Source: Lineus longissimus (lineage: Eukaryota > Nemertea > Pilidiophora > Heteronemertea > Lineidae). Taken from it: a stretch of 64,000 nt of DNA. Positions 24,034 through 35,757 of this stretch are shown piece after piece. Every line of letters starts with the position of its first letter. Position 1 is the first letter of the stretch. Made by a program: the position numbers and the translations under genes. The DNA lies in the NCBI RefSeq assembly GCF_910592395.1, contig NC_088311.1:13582501-13646500 (forward strand), given 5' to 3'. Under the pieces are notes generated by a model. That model searched no databases. It was not told the origin of the DNA and worked only from the letters and a program-made list of their open reading frames with translations.

Positions 24034-24142
24034 ATCTGCAGTCAATCAAGTTTTCATGCCCCTAAGGCAGACGTTACATAGAGCTTCACGCTTCACTCCT
24101 CACGCCTCATGCTTTACGGTTCACGTGTGAACCGAAGAATTG

Positions 24143-24227
24143 ACAAGGTATTTCAATGAGCCCTGTTACTTAGGCCCTCATTTTTCCTATGAGGGCCTAA
24201 GTAACAGGGCTCATTGAAATACCTTGT
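24143..24227. terminator. Perfect 39 bp-stem hairpin between convergent genes
   Basis: The left arm 24143-24181 (ACAAGGTATTTCAATGAGCC...) is the exact reverse complement of 24189-24227, with a 7 nt loop. It sits between the ORF1 stop (24033) and the transposase stop (24351), so both transcripts would read into it. A terminator or transcript-end role is inference; it may instead be an inserted foldback. The duplicate is at 27003-27087. Confidence 0.45.
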
Positions 24228-24350
24228 ATAGATTCACATAGCACACGGATTTTGCCCCTAACTCATGTATTCTTTAAAATGCAATTTTATGGCCAACTCA
24301 CTTAGGTTTCCTCTTAAAATATCATAAAAAACACTTGCATGCTTGCACAA

Positions 24351-25147
24351 TCAGAAATGAAAGAAAGTATCACGCAAATGATCTCTTGCAACCCTTCCAG
24401 TTACAGTATCGTCATTAATGGGATCAAGGTTATATTGATTCTCCAAGAGTTGCTCCATCACATCCTGCCGCTTCAGTGCAATGTTGTTGAGGATTACACA
24501 GCAGACTATCACTTTACAGGCCTGTTCAGGGACCAGCCGAATTTCATCTTGCAAGCAATGGAACCACCTCTTTAAAATGCCAAAGGCTTGCTCAACTCGT
24601 GTCCTGGTTCGTGCTTGGGCGGCATTATATCTGGCTTCTTCAGGTGTTGGATCCCGATAAGGTGTCATCAGCTATGGTTCAAGTGCATAACCTTTGTCTC
24701 CCAAAAGGAATCCATCATGTGGAGCTGAAATTGTAAATACAATATTGTAAATGTAATAATTTTTTTCAAAATGAATGAATTTTATACTAATTTATTGAAT
24801 ATGAGAATATCAATGTTTTTTTGTCATTTTATACATAACATGGGGTTTCTCGTTTATGTATTATATATTTTTCAAATAAGCATGATACTGTTGATCTAGT
24901 AGTATGCCTATGTGATAATTTCTTTTCTACTACATGTATGTTAGTTATAAATGTTGATGAAGTTCCAATTAAATTATTTATCTATCTATTAAATTACTTG
25001 TTTTTAGTGGGTATCACACATGTCTGAATTACCTTGGTTAGCAAGTTCTCGGCCAATGGACGACACCTTGAATATTCTACTGTCGTGAACACTTCCCGGC
25101 CATTTGGCTACAAGATTTGTGGTAATGCGATCAGCATCACATATCAT
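24351..25147 (-). pseudogene. Orphan 3' exons of Harbinger 1 transposase (duplication copy 1)
   Basis: Minus-strand exon 25147-25033 (MICDADRITTNLVAKWPGSV, HDSRIFKV) and exon 24724-24351 (APHDGFLLGDKGYALEP, stop, LMTPYRDPTPEEARYN...RVEQAFGILKRWF). These are exact duplicates of the last two transposase exons. Transcripts from exon 1 at 29840 would reach copy 2 first, so this set is redundant. It carries the same TAG where the family has Trp before LMTP. Confidence 0.75.
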
Positions 25148-25215
25148 CTGCAATACCAAAAAGTGGAAATTGAAATTTGAACTTGAACTGTTTCGAAATA
25201 TCATTTTACGTACAG

Positions 25216-26893
25216 CGCTGCAGGAGTAGTGGTGCGCACAAGTGCAGAATGTGAAAAAAAGTACAAGAATATAAAGCATGGAGGTAAGTCATTTTACCAT
25301 TCTCACAAAAAATGATAATGTATCAGACGTCAAGAGTTCAGTTCACCCAGCTGTGGGGTTAAGACTTCAGTAGAAAGCACCCAAATTTTGCAAAAAGTCA
25401 GATAAGGCTCTGTTCTAATACCAGTAAAGAGAAAGGTAAAAGTGAAGGCCTACTAACCATGCTAACTATCATTACCACATGAAAACACTTTGTTATAATT
25501 ATGGTGGTAATAGCTAACAAAGATAGGGAAATAAATTTTCATGCAGTTTGGTTATGTAAATTTCTACTTAAACATTCAATGCAATTTTCAGCATATTGTC
25601 AGAAATTTTGTTTTCTAATCATGCATTTATGTATTTGGTCATTTAGTTTATCTATTAAAATGATCAGGACTGTATTTCATTGAATAGCTGAAATAAATAA
25701 GTTGTTTTCATTCATTTTCAGCACGGGCAAAAATGGACGAAATGCGTCATCCAGCCACTGGTGGTGGGGGACGTCAACCACCACCAACTGATGCTGAAGA
25801 GGCCTACTATACACCATGAGAGAAGGTGATCCGAGCATCAAGGGCCTTATTAGTGGGTTCGACTCTTAGATAGGTACATGCATGTATTAGGTTGATTTGA
25901 TAAGATTAGGGAGGTTGAGATCAGTCACTTATCACGGAAACTTATACGTACATCCAGATGCATATGTATCTATCTATCTATCTATGTATCACATTTATAT
26001 AGCGCCCTTATCAGTCCTATATTGGGCCGTTCAAAGGCGCTTAACAAAAACAGAGTCTCTATAAGAAGTATATAGTCTTTGACAACAATAAACATATGTA
26101 CACAAATTTTGTCCTCTTTCTACAGTTTTACACGATAAGTGTCCGTGATAAGTCGTTATTCTCAACCTCCCTTATTTGGACATGCCAGAAAACATACAGT
26201 AGGCCCCCTATTCAAAATTCCCCAACAAATTGTTCACATCACACATCAAGATAAAAGGCACAGCGACTCATTTCACTGAATAGTAAACGTCAGCTGAGCG
26301 GAATTAAGCGATCAAAAAAAAATTGTTTTAGATTGATATAACATAGCAACTTTTGACAGTTTTAATCATTGCAAACCTAATGTCATGTATTGATGTTGAA
26401 CCATATTTCTACACATCTTTAACTACTTTCAGCATGTACAGCAGTGACGCAAGATGAACACAAGAATGTCGTGTTTGACTTCCAACTACCATTGCAATCA
26501 GCTGATGCTGAGACTTCTGCAGGAGGAATTGCAGCTGTTCTTCCTAGCTCTACTATAACTAGTATGTCCTCCAAGCCTTCAGCAGCCCTAGGAAGTGCCC
26601 CTCTTGAACCAAGGTCCACATGCAAGAGGGTAGCAGGATCAGCTAGCTGCCCCAGCACTAACATTGACAAGAACATGAACAAGGCAGAACTTGCCAATCT
26701 GCTTAAAGCCTCAGTCAAGCCACCAAAGCCGAAAAGATCTAAGGAAGACCTTGAAAATCTTTCCTACAAGGTCATGCAAGAGAAGAAGTTGGCAGCACAG
26801 CAGCAACAAAAGTTGATTGACTCTCAGATAGCTCTTGTTGACCTTAAAACTGATTACATCAAGCTAAAAATGGCCAAACTGCATAAGGATTAA
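25216..26893 (+). pseudogene. Duplicate ORF1 exons 2-4 of Harbinger 1
   Basis: Copies of the Myb/SANT helix exon (25216-25283), the GGGG-containing exon (from 25722) with the same premature TGA, and the C-terminal exon (26433-26893, ending MAKLHKD). They lack a first exon of their own. They could be spliced after copy 1 or instead of it. Confidence 0.75.
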
Positions 26894-27002
26894 ATCTGCA
26901 GTCAATCAAGTTTTCATGCCCCTAAGGCAGACGTTACATAGAGCTTCACGCTTCACTCCTCACGCCTCATGCTTTACGGTTCACGTGTGAACCGAAGAAT
27001 TG

Positions 27003-27087
27003 ACAAGGTATTTCAATGAGCCCTGTTACTTAGGCCCTCATTTTTCCTATGAGGGCCTAAGTAACAGGGCTCATTGAAATACCTTGT
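27003..27087. terminator. Second copy of the 39 bp-stem hairpin
   Basis: Identical to 24143-24227 by virtue of the 2860 bp duplication. It lies between the ORF1 copy-2 stop (26893) and the transposase stop (27211). Confidence 0.45.
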
Positions 27088-27210
27088 ATAGATTCACATA
27101 GCACACGGATTTTGCCCCTAACTCATGTATTCTTTAAAATGCAATTTTATGGCCAACTCACTTAGGTTTCCTCTTAAAATATCATAAAAAACACTTGCAT
27201 GCTTGCACAA

Positions 27211-29840
27211 TCAGAAATGAAAGAAAGTATCACGCAAATGATCTCTTGCAACCCTTCCAGTTACAGTATCGTCATTAATGGGATCAAGGTTATATTGATT
27301 CTCCAAGAGTTGCTCCATCACATCCTGCCGCTTCAGTGCAATGTTGTTGAGGATTACACAGCAGACTATCACTTTACAGGCCTGTTCAGGGACCAGCCGA
27401 ATTTCATCTTGCAAGCAATGGAACCACCTCTTTAAAATGCCAAAGGCTTGCTCAACTCGTGTCCTGGTTCGTGCTTGGGCGGCATTATATCTGGCTTCTT
27501 CAGGTGTTGGATCCCGATAAGGTGTCATCAGCTATGGTTCAAGTGCATAACCTTTGTCTCCCAAAAGGAATCCATCATGTGGAGCTGAAATTGTAAATAC
27601 AATATTGTAAATGTAATAATTTTTTTCAAAATGAATGAATTTTATACTAATTTATTGAATATGAGAATATCAATGTTTTTTTGTCATTTTATACATAACA
27701 TGGGGTTTCTCGTTTATGTATTATATATTTTTCAAATAAGCATGATACTGTTGATCTAGTAGTATGCCTATGTGATAATTTCTTTTCTACTACATGTATG
27801 TTAGTTATAAATGTTGATGAAGTTCCAATTAAATTATTTATCTATCTATTAAATTACTTGTTTTTAGTGGGTATCACACATGTCTGAATTACCTTGGTTA
27901 GCAAGTTCTCGGCCAATGGACGACACCTTGAATATTCTACTGTCGTGAACACTTCCCGGCCATTTGGCTACAAGATTTGTGGTAATGCGATCAGCATCAC
28001 ATATCATCTGCAATACCAAAAAGTGGAAATTGAAATATTATTTCTGGGTTTTTGCCGGGGGGGGGGGGCAACTGACAAGATTGTCCGAAAAACAGCCAAA
28101 ATTTGCTCTTTTGACCAGAAATTTGGGGTTTGGTTCCCCCTCTTGAATTTTTTTCTGGCAGAAACACTGTACTTTCAAAATTTTTTAATACTTGGCAATG
28201 ATTTTAATTCATACTATGCCAGGAATCAGGATATTCATATTTCAGATGGACATGCAATCTCTTAGACTAAATCAGGCCTCCAATGAGCCAGGCTCTAAAA
28301 GTGAACCTGATCTCGTTCAAAGATTACTAAATGAGAAAGCTAGCCAGCCGGTCATCTGGTAATAAATGCAATGTATGTTTGTTGTACTTCGGTGTAGGCC
28401 TACCGACATTATGTGCACATTTCGTTACTAGGCAGGGCTACCAACTGACTTTTGAAAGTGTTCTGTTCATACATGCTTACCTGAACATTGATGCTGTGAA
28501 TGGATTTGCGACAGATATGAACATCCTCAAATTGAGATGGGGCTTGTATCTTTATCTGTGTGCAGTCCAAGGCACCGATTACGTTCAGGAAACCTAAAAT
28601 CCATGAGGAAACCAGCCCTGTAAAAATTATCTCCTAACCATCCCCCACCAACTAATGGAAAATGCCTTAGATGTCGGGGGATGGATATTTGATGAGGGGA
28701 GAGTTTCTGAGGAATAGTTTATTGACTTTAGCTCTCAGCTTATCTGAGCCAGGTAACCTCCTGCTGAGTTGCCGGACCAAAAGCTGAGATCAACATATGT
28801 TGTTACATAACCGACCTTGCTATCACATCCTGGTTGCCTTGAAGTCGACCAAATTACTTCTAATTTTGCTTCATCACAGTAATTAGTCATGATCACATGA
28901 TGATGAACCTGGCCCGAGTATCACTGGTTACGCTGGCCATTATGTAGATAAGGTAAATATGGCGATCATCACTGTGTGTAGTATCGGCGGGGTGCTTAAA
29001 GTTGGAGGGCAACTAAATATTTTACAGGGCTGGTTTCCTCATGCAAAGTGGAAGAACCATTAGGCAACACACAAACTGACCTGTATTAACTAACTATATC
29101 ATTCCCCGACTGCGCCCCGCCCTGGTCGACATCCACCTCAGTGAGTTGAGGGCATTTTTATGGATGCAATGCAATCATGGAGGGATGATATTGGTGATGG
29201 AAAAAAACAGCTGATGAAGTTTGACCTGTCCTTGACCTGTTAAAATATTCACGGTTACCAACAGCGATTTCTTCATTCACCGTTTGCTGATTGGAGAGGT
29301 TTGACCTGCTTAATACGCATGTTCACCTATCGATTTTTGTCATTCATTTTGCTGATTGGAGCACTATAAATAGTAGTGGTCGAGGAGCACATGAGATGGG
29401 AACTGATACAATACCTGCAACTGCGAAGAAGCGCTTCTTAGTTTCTGTGGCTTCGTCACCCCTCGGAAATTTTATGATTTCGCTCATATATTTGATAATT
29501 TCATTCATGGTGGCCTTCAGGATACGACACACGGAACTTTTCGACAGTCCATCTCCATCCCCGACCATTATTTGGAAGGACCCGCAAGCAAGGAAACGGA
29601 GACACACGCAAATTTGAAGTATGACAGGCAGTGCATGGCCACGGTCGGTCGGACGTGTTAATTTTGGGCCGAATACTTCAACGAAGACCATTATTGTGTC
29701 GGCAGGAAACGATATCTGTCTTTCACCCCCTTGGCGGAGTACTTCTCCAAGGGGTTTCGATTGTCTACGAGGCATCTTTCTGGGCCTCGGGCCATCAAAT
29801 ATCGAAGGACAGGCGGATTTTGCCGGCGAAATTCCGCCAT
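27211..29840 (-). pseudogene. Harbinger 1 DDE transposase (four exons)
   Basis: The transposase would cut and reinsert the element. Exon 1 (29840-29415) starts MAEFRRQNPP and has NRNPLEKYSAKGVKDRYRFL, then, after a one-base shift near 29700, RGHALPVILQICVCLRFLAC and SSVCRILKATMNEI. Exon 2 (28593-28481): FLNVIGALDCTQIKIQAPSQ (first catalytic D). Exon 3 (28007-27893): LVAKWPGSVHDSRIFKV (second D). Exon 4 (27584-27211): GFLLGDKGYALEP-stop-LMTPYRDP, then RVEQAFGILKRWF (catalytic E). All splice sites are GT..AG and phases agree. Disablements are the exon 1 frameshift and the TAG replacing the usual Trp before LMTP. It belongs to the DDE_Tnp_4 (HARBI1-like) family. Confidence 0.85.
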
Positions 29841-30013
29841 TTTGTGTCCTTCATTCCGACTTAAGTACGGTAGCTACCGTGCTTAAGTTTTTGGGGTACT
29901 TAAGTCGGCTAGGCGAGTTAAGATTCTCTGTGAATCAACTTAAGACAAAACTTAAGAAATTCTCATACTTAAGTCACCAAAACAGACTTAAGATTCTTTG
30001 TGAAACCGGGCCC

Positions 30014-31456
30014 TGATGAAAAGACCAATCCTGAGCTACACAAGATTGTCAAGAAGTACAAACTCATTGTAAAGGTCACACTAAGTCATGTCGAAAAGGA
30101 GGGAAAAGATACAGATTCAATTATCCTAGACATCACCAATTACATTCATTGTCCTGCAAATTACTATGCAGAACATCAGGAAAATAAAGAATTGGCAGAG
30201 TTAGTAAAAGGTTATCTTCCACTTCATGAGCAGGAATCTGGTGAATCCAACAAAGAATGCACACCACCAAGAGAACCATGTGTTCAACCAGTCGCTGAAC
30301 AACTCCCTTGCTCTGATGCTGATGACATTGATGATTCTTTGAATATAACTAGAGCTTTTGCAAAGAAAAACATCGAAAAGATATGGAATATCATGAAAGA
30401 CTCTGATGATTTCACTGAAATTGTTTCAGCAACAGATCTCCTCACAAAAGCTGGCCTGCCTAAGAAGAATATGATAAGAGCATGGCAATACTTTCCAAGA
30501 AAACCAACATTGTCATAAAGAGAGAACCAAAGGATGCTTGGGTAAACAACTACAATCCAGCGCTTCTGCAGGCCTGGAATACCAACATGGATATCCAGTA
30601 TGTCTTGGATCCATACACTTGTGTTATGAACATCCTGGTTTACATTAGCAAAGCAGAACATGAAATGAGCCAGTTACTCAAGCAAGCACAGCAGGAGAGC
30701 AGAGAAGAAAACAATCAAGAAGCTGTAAAAGAAATGGAATATCTTGGCAGTGTATATTTACACAACCGTGAGGTCAGTGCACAAGAAGCTGTATACCGTG
30801 TCTCTGGCATGAAACTGAAGGATAGCTCTCGACATGTGATATTTGTACCTACTGACCCCTACTCCACTAAGATGAGTCTTCCATTGAAAGTGATACAGAG
30901 CAAAGGTGACTCTGATGACTCTGACAATGTGAGGATAAAATCAGTTGTAGACAAGTACATGGCTCGACCTGAAACCCCCGAGTTCTCAGATGTGTGTCTT
31001 GCCAGCTCTGTGTCACTACCGGATTAGACCATCCACAGCAAAATCTCAAGCAATGAATGAAAAAGACCCACAAGGCCCTGAGTTAAAAGAAAATCTTGAA
31101 AAGGAGCAAGCTTCATCAACATCCGTTGTTGAATTGAGAAACTTGGAAGGATTCAGAAAAGGTCAAGGAGTTCTCCTGCTATTGTGCGATATGCCAGGAT
31201 CCCCAAGTCCAAATACCCAGAAAAATACTAAAATAACTTGCTTGCTCTCTACCTGCCACTCTGGAATGAAAATCAACTAGGTCCAGAGGCCTACGAAGCA
31301 TCACAGGAATTTTATCTCAAAGCAGCTATTAACCTTTCTTATGCTGATGAACTGGAATTAGTCAAACACATTGTAAACAGCAACAGTGCAGTCTTCGAAG
31401 CAGATGTGAATCTCTTGATGGGGCATATAAGCAACTGCAGGAAAATCCACCATTAG
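30014..31456 (+). pseudogene. Helitron Rep domain, C-terminal part, and linker
   Basis: It resumes the Helitron after the Harbinger insertion. DEKTNPELHKIVKK leads, in another frame, to VQTHCKGHTKSCRKGGKRYR (the zinc-like 'H.H...C' and 'CRF' segment). Then come [49 protein letters not shown] and [20 protein letters not shown]. In the nicking-tyrosine segment the usual Y-x3-Y reads N-ILV-Y, so the first tyrosine appears lost. Another stretch, NLLALYLPLWNENQLGPEAY, continues to 31456. Frameshifts near 30100, 30480 and 31025 and stops are present. Confidence 0.82.
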
Positions 31457-31649
31457 AAGAGGCATGGGCACAGATTGTGCCATCAACTGAACAAGACCGC
31501 CAAGACTATCAGCAGCAGGCACCTGATGATGTCAATGAAAAACCAGATAATAAACAATGATGATATACCTGATTTGGCCAGTACCAGTCACTCACTCTCA
31601 TCTGGTCCTGCTGGTTGCGGCCGAATGGAAAACATCCATGCAGGCATAT

Positions 31650-32893
31650 AAAAAAATGAAGCAAAACTTCTTCTTCAATCACTCAATTCGAAACAGTCAG
31701 TAGTCTTCCACTCAATCAGAAAATGGTGTCTGCAGAAACGCCATGGCAAGAGTCCAGAACCACTGAAGCTGTTCATATCAGGTCCAGGAGGAACAGACAA
31801 AAGCCATTTAATCAAAGCGATTGAGAATGAATCCACCAAACTGTAACAACCAGTGTTGATGTTCCCACAATTTATGTGTGTGCTAAAAATTGCTTCCACT
31901 GGCCCAACTGCTTGTAACATAAAGCGGACAAACTGAACATGGTGCACTGAACATTCCAAAAGCAATCAACCTTCCATACAGACCTCTTAGTGAAGATTCA
32001 ATCAACACACACCGATCAACTTTGCATGCATTACATATCTTGATAATTGATGAAATATCAATGATAAAAGACCCATTGTCAGTGAAAGATTGCAACAACT
32101 CAAACAGAATGGCGCACTCTTTGATGGAGTCACTGTACTTGCATTTGGAGACTTCTTCCAGTTCCAGCAGTCTGACCAAGTTGCTGTGCAATTGGAACCC
32201 TGATGACGTATTCAACATATGGTCCACCAACTTTTGTCTTATTGAACTTACTGAAATCATGTGGCAAAGGGAAGAATCTGACTCTGCTCACTGACACAAC
32301 AGAATAAGGAAGCAGTAATTTCAGAACCATTACATGAGCAAGATGAGGCCATATTAAGAGAACGAATTCTATCAGTGACCAGTGACAATCCAGCGTATCC
32401 TGTAAATGCATTGCAGGTCTATGGCACACGAAATGAAGTTGCTGCTTATAACTTGAAAAATGTTGAACACTCTAGAGCTAAAGATGCATGCTAAGATCCT
32501 CTAAGTCGAAATAAGGCCAAGTACCTATCAAAAAAGAAAACAGGAAAATCAAGTAGCAGGAACTTGTCATCAAGTCTTCAAATAACCATTGGTGCTCGGC
32601 TTACGCTTCTAATGAATATCAGTGTTCAGGATGGTCTCACTAATAGTGCAGTGGGCACAGTGGGCACAGTGGCTGATATTCTCCCCAACTCAACAGAACA
32701 AACAAGATTCCCAAAAGCAATATGTGTTGAGTTCAGTGACAAAAAGACAGACAGCGAATATAAGAAGAATACTGCTCGAGTGTGTGATCCGAGCCGGCAG
32801 ATTACACGATTTGATTTTCTCCGGCCTTCGAAAATTAACGAGTATATGTATCATATACCATGCATATTCCCAGAAATACCAAGAAAACATTGA
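31650..32893 (+). pseudogene. Helitron PIF1-family helicase domain
   Basis: Walker A is at 31781-31804 and reads GPGGTDKS where GxxGTGKS is expected; GAC replaces a GGN glycine codon, so ATP binding would be impaired. Walker B LIIDEISMI is at about 32039-32065. Further on: FCLIELTEIMWQREE, NPAYPVNALQVYGTRNEVAA and ITIGARLTLLMNISVQDGLT (the 'GarvmL..Nl...dgLvNG' motif). Several stops and frameshifts separate these. The motif VI end (INKaQGQT) was not found downstream of 32893, so the element is 3'-truncated or interrupted by the BEL/Pao relic. Confidence 0.8.
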
Positions 32894-32995
32894 TCAGAGA
32901 CAATATTTGTAATAATTTAACTCCATCAAGCAACGCTGGAGCAAGACGTAATAACACGCTGTGTTTAGTTCATGGATTACCCAACGTCGGGTTTA

Positions 32996-34560
32996 CTATC
33001 TCAGCAAATATGTGTCATGTTGCGCAACCTTTATCCAGTAAGCTAATGCTGCATTCAAGTTAGTCACACCAAGTTTACCTTCTCTTTTTTCATCGGGAGT
33101 TTTGAAGTGACAGCATCTGAGACACCAAGCAGTGACACGCTTCAGGCGGTACAGGTCCGAAAGGGTTGTTGGCTCAAAGACAGGCCCAATTTTCTGAATC
33201 TCAGTTGTGTTCACCACCTTTACATGTTACAGTTCACAATTGTCAATACTGAGCTCAGGAAGCTGGTATTGTGTAGGCCACTGAGAGAACCCGGACCACA
33301 GAAATTCTGGTCCACGGAACCATCTACTTTCCATAGTCACATCTGACATGGATAACCCTCTTAAGCAATCATCAGCTGGATTTAAAATCCCTGGGACGAA
33401 TCGCCATTGGTCTGCTTCACCAAATTACCTAATCTCAGAAACATTGTTCCCTACCAAGGTCTTCAGGTTTTTGTACGGCTGAAAGCTGACTGGCGAAGCG
33501 ATGAGAATTTTTTGCATTCCCTCACTACTGATGCCACTCTGAAAGACTGGTTTTGTCTACCGTTTGGTCCCACCAAAGGCTCTTTTCCCATAATTTTTGA
33601 AGTATTAGCTTTGCAACTAAGACAGATGGTGAAATTAAGCCTAAAGGGTCGAGATGGAACCACGTTTTGTGGCCAGTGGTTCGCTCTGAACAGAGTTGAA
33701 AACACATGTCATTTTCATGTCGCATTTTGGTCCTAACGTTCTGCACGTTGACTTTGTCTAAGTCAAGATCGATTATAATGGTTATGCCTATGTGAATCAA
33801 GTTGATAGATGGCCTCCAAAACATTTTTGTTGTTGGACGCCCACATTGTTAACTTAAATTCACCAGACTTAGTTAGGATTATCAGTTCCATTGCAAGTTC
33901 AACACCCTCCGAGTTTGTGTCAAGAGCCTTGATCATATCATCGACATAGAATGAAGACTCGATGGTATAGAGGGCGCGCTTTGTAAACCCAGAGTTGATA
34001 TTGTCTTGGGCACAACTTAGCACAGCAAGGGGAAGATTTAGCCCTACATATATGTACCAACATTTGGTATTCATTGGGGGCCCTGGTGTTGTCATATCCT
34101 CTTTCCATAGAAAACGCAAGGCCTGCGAATCCTCGGAGGACTAAATATCAGCCGAGATTGCAATGGAACCGCATCTGAACACTGATACACCAACTAAAGT
34201 GTTCTGGACCAGTGAGTAAATGGTTGTTCAGTCTATTGCCCTGGTATGTTGCAGCAGCAGCATCAAAAACCACCTACAATTTATCGGGTTTCTTTCAAAT
34301 AGTACGTCCGGTCACTGGTTTGTTTAGACTTCTCAGTCAACCCCTGAGCAAACCCCCCTTTTACATAGCCAGTCATTATGCTCATGTACTTTTCACACAG
34401 AGCGCTATCCTTATCTAGCTTGCGACCAAGACTTTGAAATCGATGCTCTGCAGGGTATGAAATACTCCGCCATTGCCGCCGATGCCATCCAACTTCCCTT
34501 AAAGCCCTCCAAATCACTAACTTGTTCAAAGGAAAAACTGCTGTGCCCTCTCAGGTTGCC
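32996..34560 (-). pseudogene. BEL/Pao retrotransposon pol relic (RT to integrase N-terminus)
   Basis: Reading the minus strand from 34530: HRFQSLGRKLDKDSALCEKY, MSIMTGYVKGG, then 'VVFDAAATYQGNRLN', then LRFLW-type sequence and ESSFYVDDMIKALD (the RT catalytic YVDD box), SGEFKLTMWASNNKNVLEAI, then 'WRFVPGILNPADDCLRGL' and integrase-like LKRVTAWCLRC. This order is typical of BEL/Pao Pol. It is 5'- and 3'-incomplete, with no LTRs identified, and several stops and frameshifts. It abuts the Helitron relic at about 32900-32996. Confidence 0.75.
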
Positions 34561-35294
34561 ACCTTGCCTCTTTTAGCATTTAATCAAAAATCAAATCGAA
34601 ACCCGCCGAAATTACCTTATTCCGAGCCACAGTAATCGCCGTCATCTCATAAGCTGTGTATACATTGTAAACTCCTATACGCATGTCGCAGGAAACTACG
34701 TCGTAAGAAATCGATAACACACCGGTTATAAGCCTAGCACAAGTTTACCAGTTTCATGATGGTATAGTTTATCACGATGAACATTCGTCTCGAATGTATC
34801 AGGCGTGGGCGCGATTATGTGGGAGCGAAGGTTTCGGAGGATTCAATCTCGTCCCTACAGATACCATGGGCTCATTGCTTGTCTTCGACACATTGAGAAC
34901 GAGGTAAGTGGAGATGCCTTCTGACCTTGACCGGGCTCACCGTCTGCTCCCTCTGCAGCAATATGCCACGTAAAGGTCGCGTAAATAAGAGGAAGCAGGC
35001 GGACCTGCAACAGCAGGCCGCCAAATGCAAAAAAAATTAGAAACCTTTTTCAGGTTCAGAAGAAAAAAATAATTTGATTCGATGGTTCTGATGTTAGGAT
35101 TGAGGAAGATTGCATTTGTCCTGGGCATTTTTCTCATCGCGATTCTAATAAATACAAGAGATTATCATACCCGACTGTGATTGGTAGGTATTTTCAGCAC
35201 GCTGTGCTACGTCAGAAATGAGGATCATACATTATGCGGATTGTCGGACTGTGATTGGTTCAAGTCAGTGGCGCGGTGGAGGTGTGGCTTTAAT
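34561..35294. other. No clear gene; short basic frame
   Basis: At 34964 an ATG opens MPRKGRVNKRKQADLQQQAA, preceded by a CTGCAG acceptor-like site, and stops at 35038. It could be the start of a decayed TE frame. Two copies of GACTGTGATTGGT (near 35172 and 35249) carry inverted CCAAT boxes. Nothing else is recognised. Confidence 0.35.
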
Positions 35295-35466
35295 ATATAT
35301 ATATTTTATTAACGTGTCACCTTTTACAAAAAGCCAGCCTGCAAAGGCTTACGAGACACAATAATTCATAATTTGCAAACGGGAGCGCAACATGTCGACC
35401 GCGGCAAAGGGAGGGGTGGTCCGACCATACACGACTTATTCTACTTAAAGATTTGAGGCGGTTTAT

Positions 35467-35757
35467 TTACGCGTTTGGTATATAGCTAGCTACACGTCCT
35501 GCCACTGTCGGACTCGACAGAAGCGCATTCAGTCCTCCGCTCCGGTCCATGGAACCAACATTTTCACCAATATCCAACAGCAAGTGCACCCGCTCTCGGC
35601 TATATTTTGTACACTCCTCATTTTTCCATTTAACCACATAATTTGCCATGAGAGCGTCCCTTATCCGGCCTGAAAGCTCCCTATTTTTTGCTGCTGAGAA
35701 TGTCCTGTGTAGCATGGGAGCATCATAAATGTTAGTCATATTACAATCGTTCAAAAT
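35467..35757 (-). pseudogene. LINE C-terminal tail beyond R300-B
   Basis: The minus-strand frame ILNDCNMTNIYDAPMLHRTF, SAAKNRELSGRIRDALMANY, VVKWKNEECTKYSRERVHLL ends at a stop at 35467, followed by the LINE 3' UTR. It aligns in position with the LINE C-terminal region that should follow ..DNWCKSVM before R300-B. Assignment is by continuity of strand and frame type; I do not recognise a specific domain. Confidence 0.6.

Larger units (their letters stand above)
22313..25172. repeat. 2860 bp tandem duplication, copy 1
   Basis: This segment and 25173-28032 appear identical: five pairs of open frames match residue for residue at an offset of exactly 2860. The junctions share AAAT microhomology (22313, 25173, 28033). 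The unit spans ORF1 exons 2-4 and the last two transposase exons. Confidence 0.92.
25173..28032. repeat. 2860 bp tandem duplication, copy 2
   Basis: This is the second copy of 22313-25172. Its right edge diverges at 28037, followed by a run of about 12-13 G (28060 region). Its transposase exons are the ones in register with exons 1 and 2 further right. Confidence 0.92.
19839..30013. mobile_element. Harbinger 1 (PIF/Harbinger), 10,175 bp, nested in the Helitron
   Basis: Termini GGGCCCGGTTTCTCAAAGAA and, inverted, GGGCCCGGTTTCACAAAGAA form TIRs. Multiple CTTAAG or ACTTAAGT palindromes lie just inside both ends and are likely transposase-binding sites. The element encodes a Myb/SANT-type ORF1 (+) and a DDE transposase (-) in convergent arrangement, the standard PIF/Harbinger pair. 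It interrupts the Helitron Rep between ..CELP and DEKTNP... The target duplication is ambiguous because the terminal GGGCCC overlaps it (CCT occurs on both sides). Without its internal 2860 bp duplication it would be about 7.3 kb. Confidence 0.85.
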
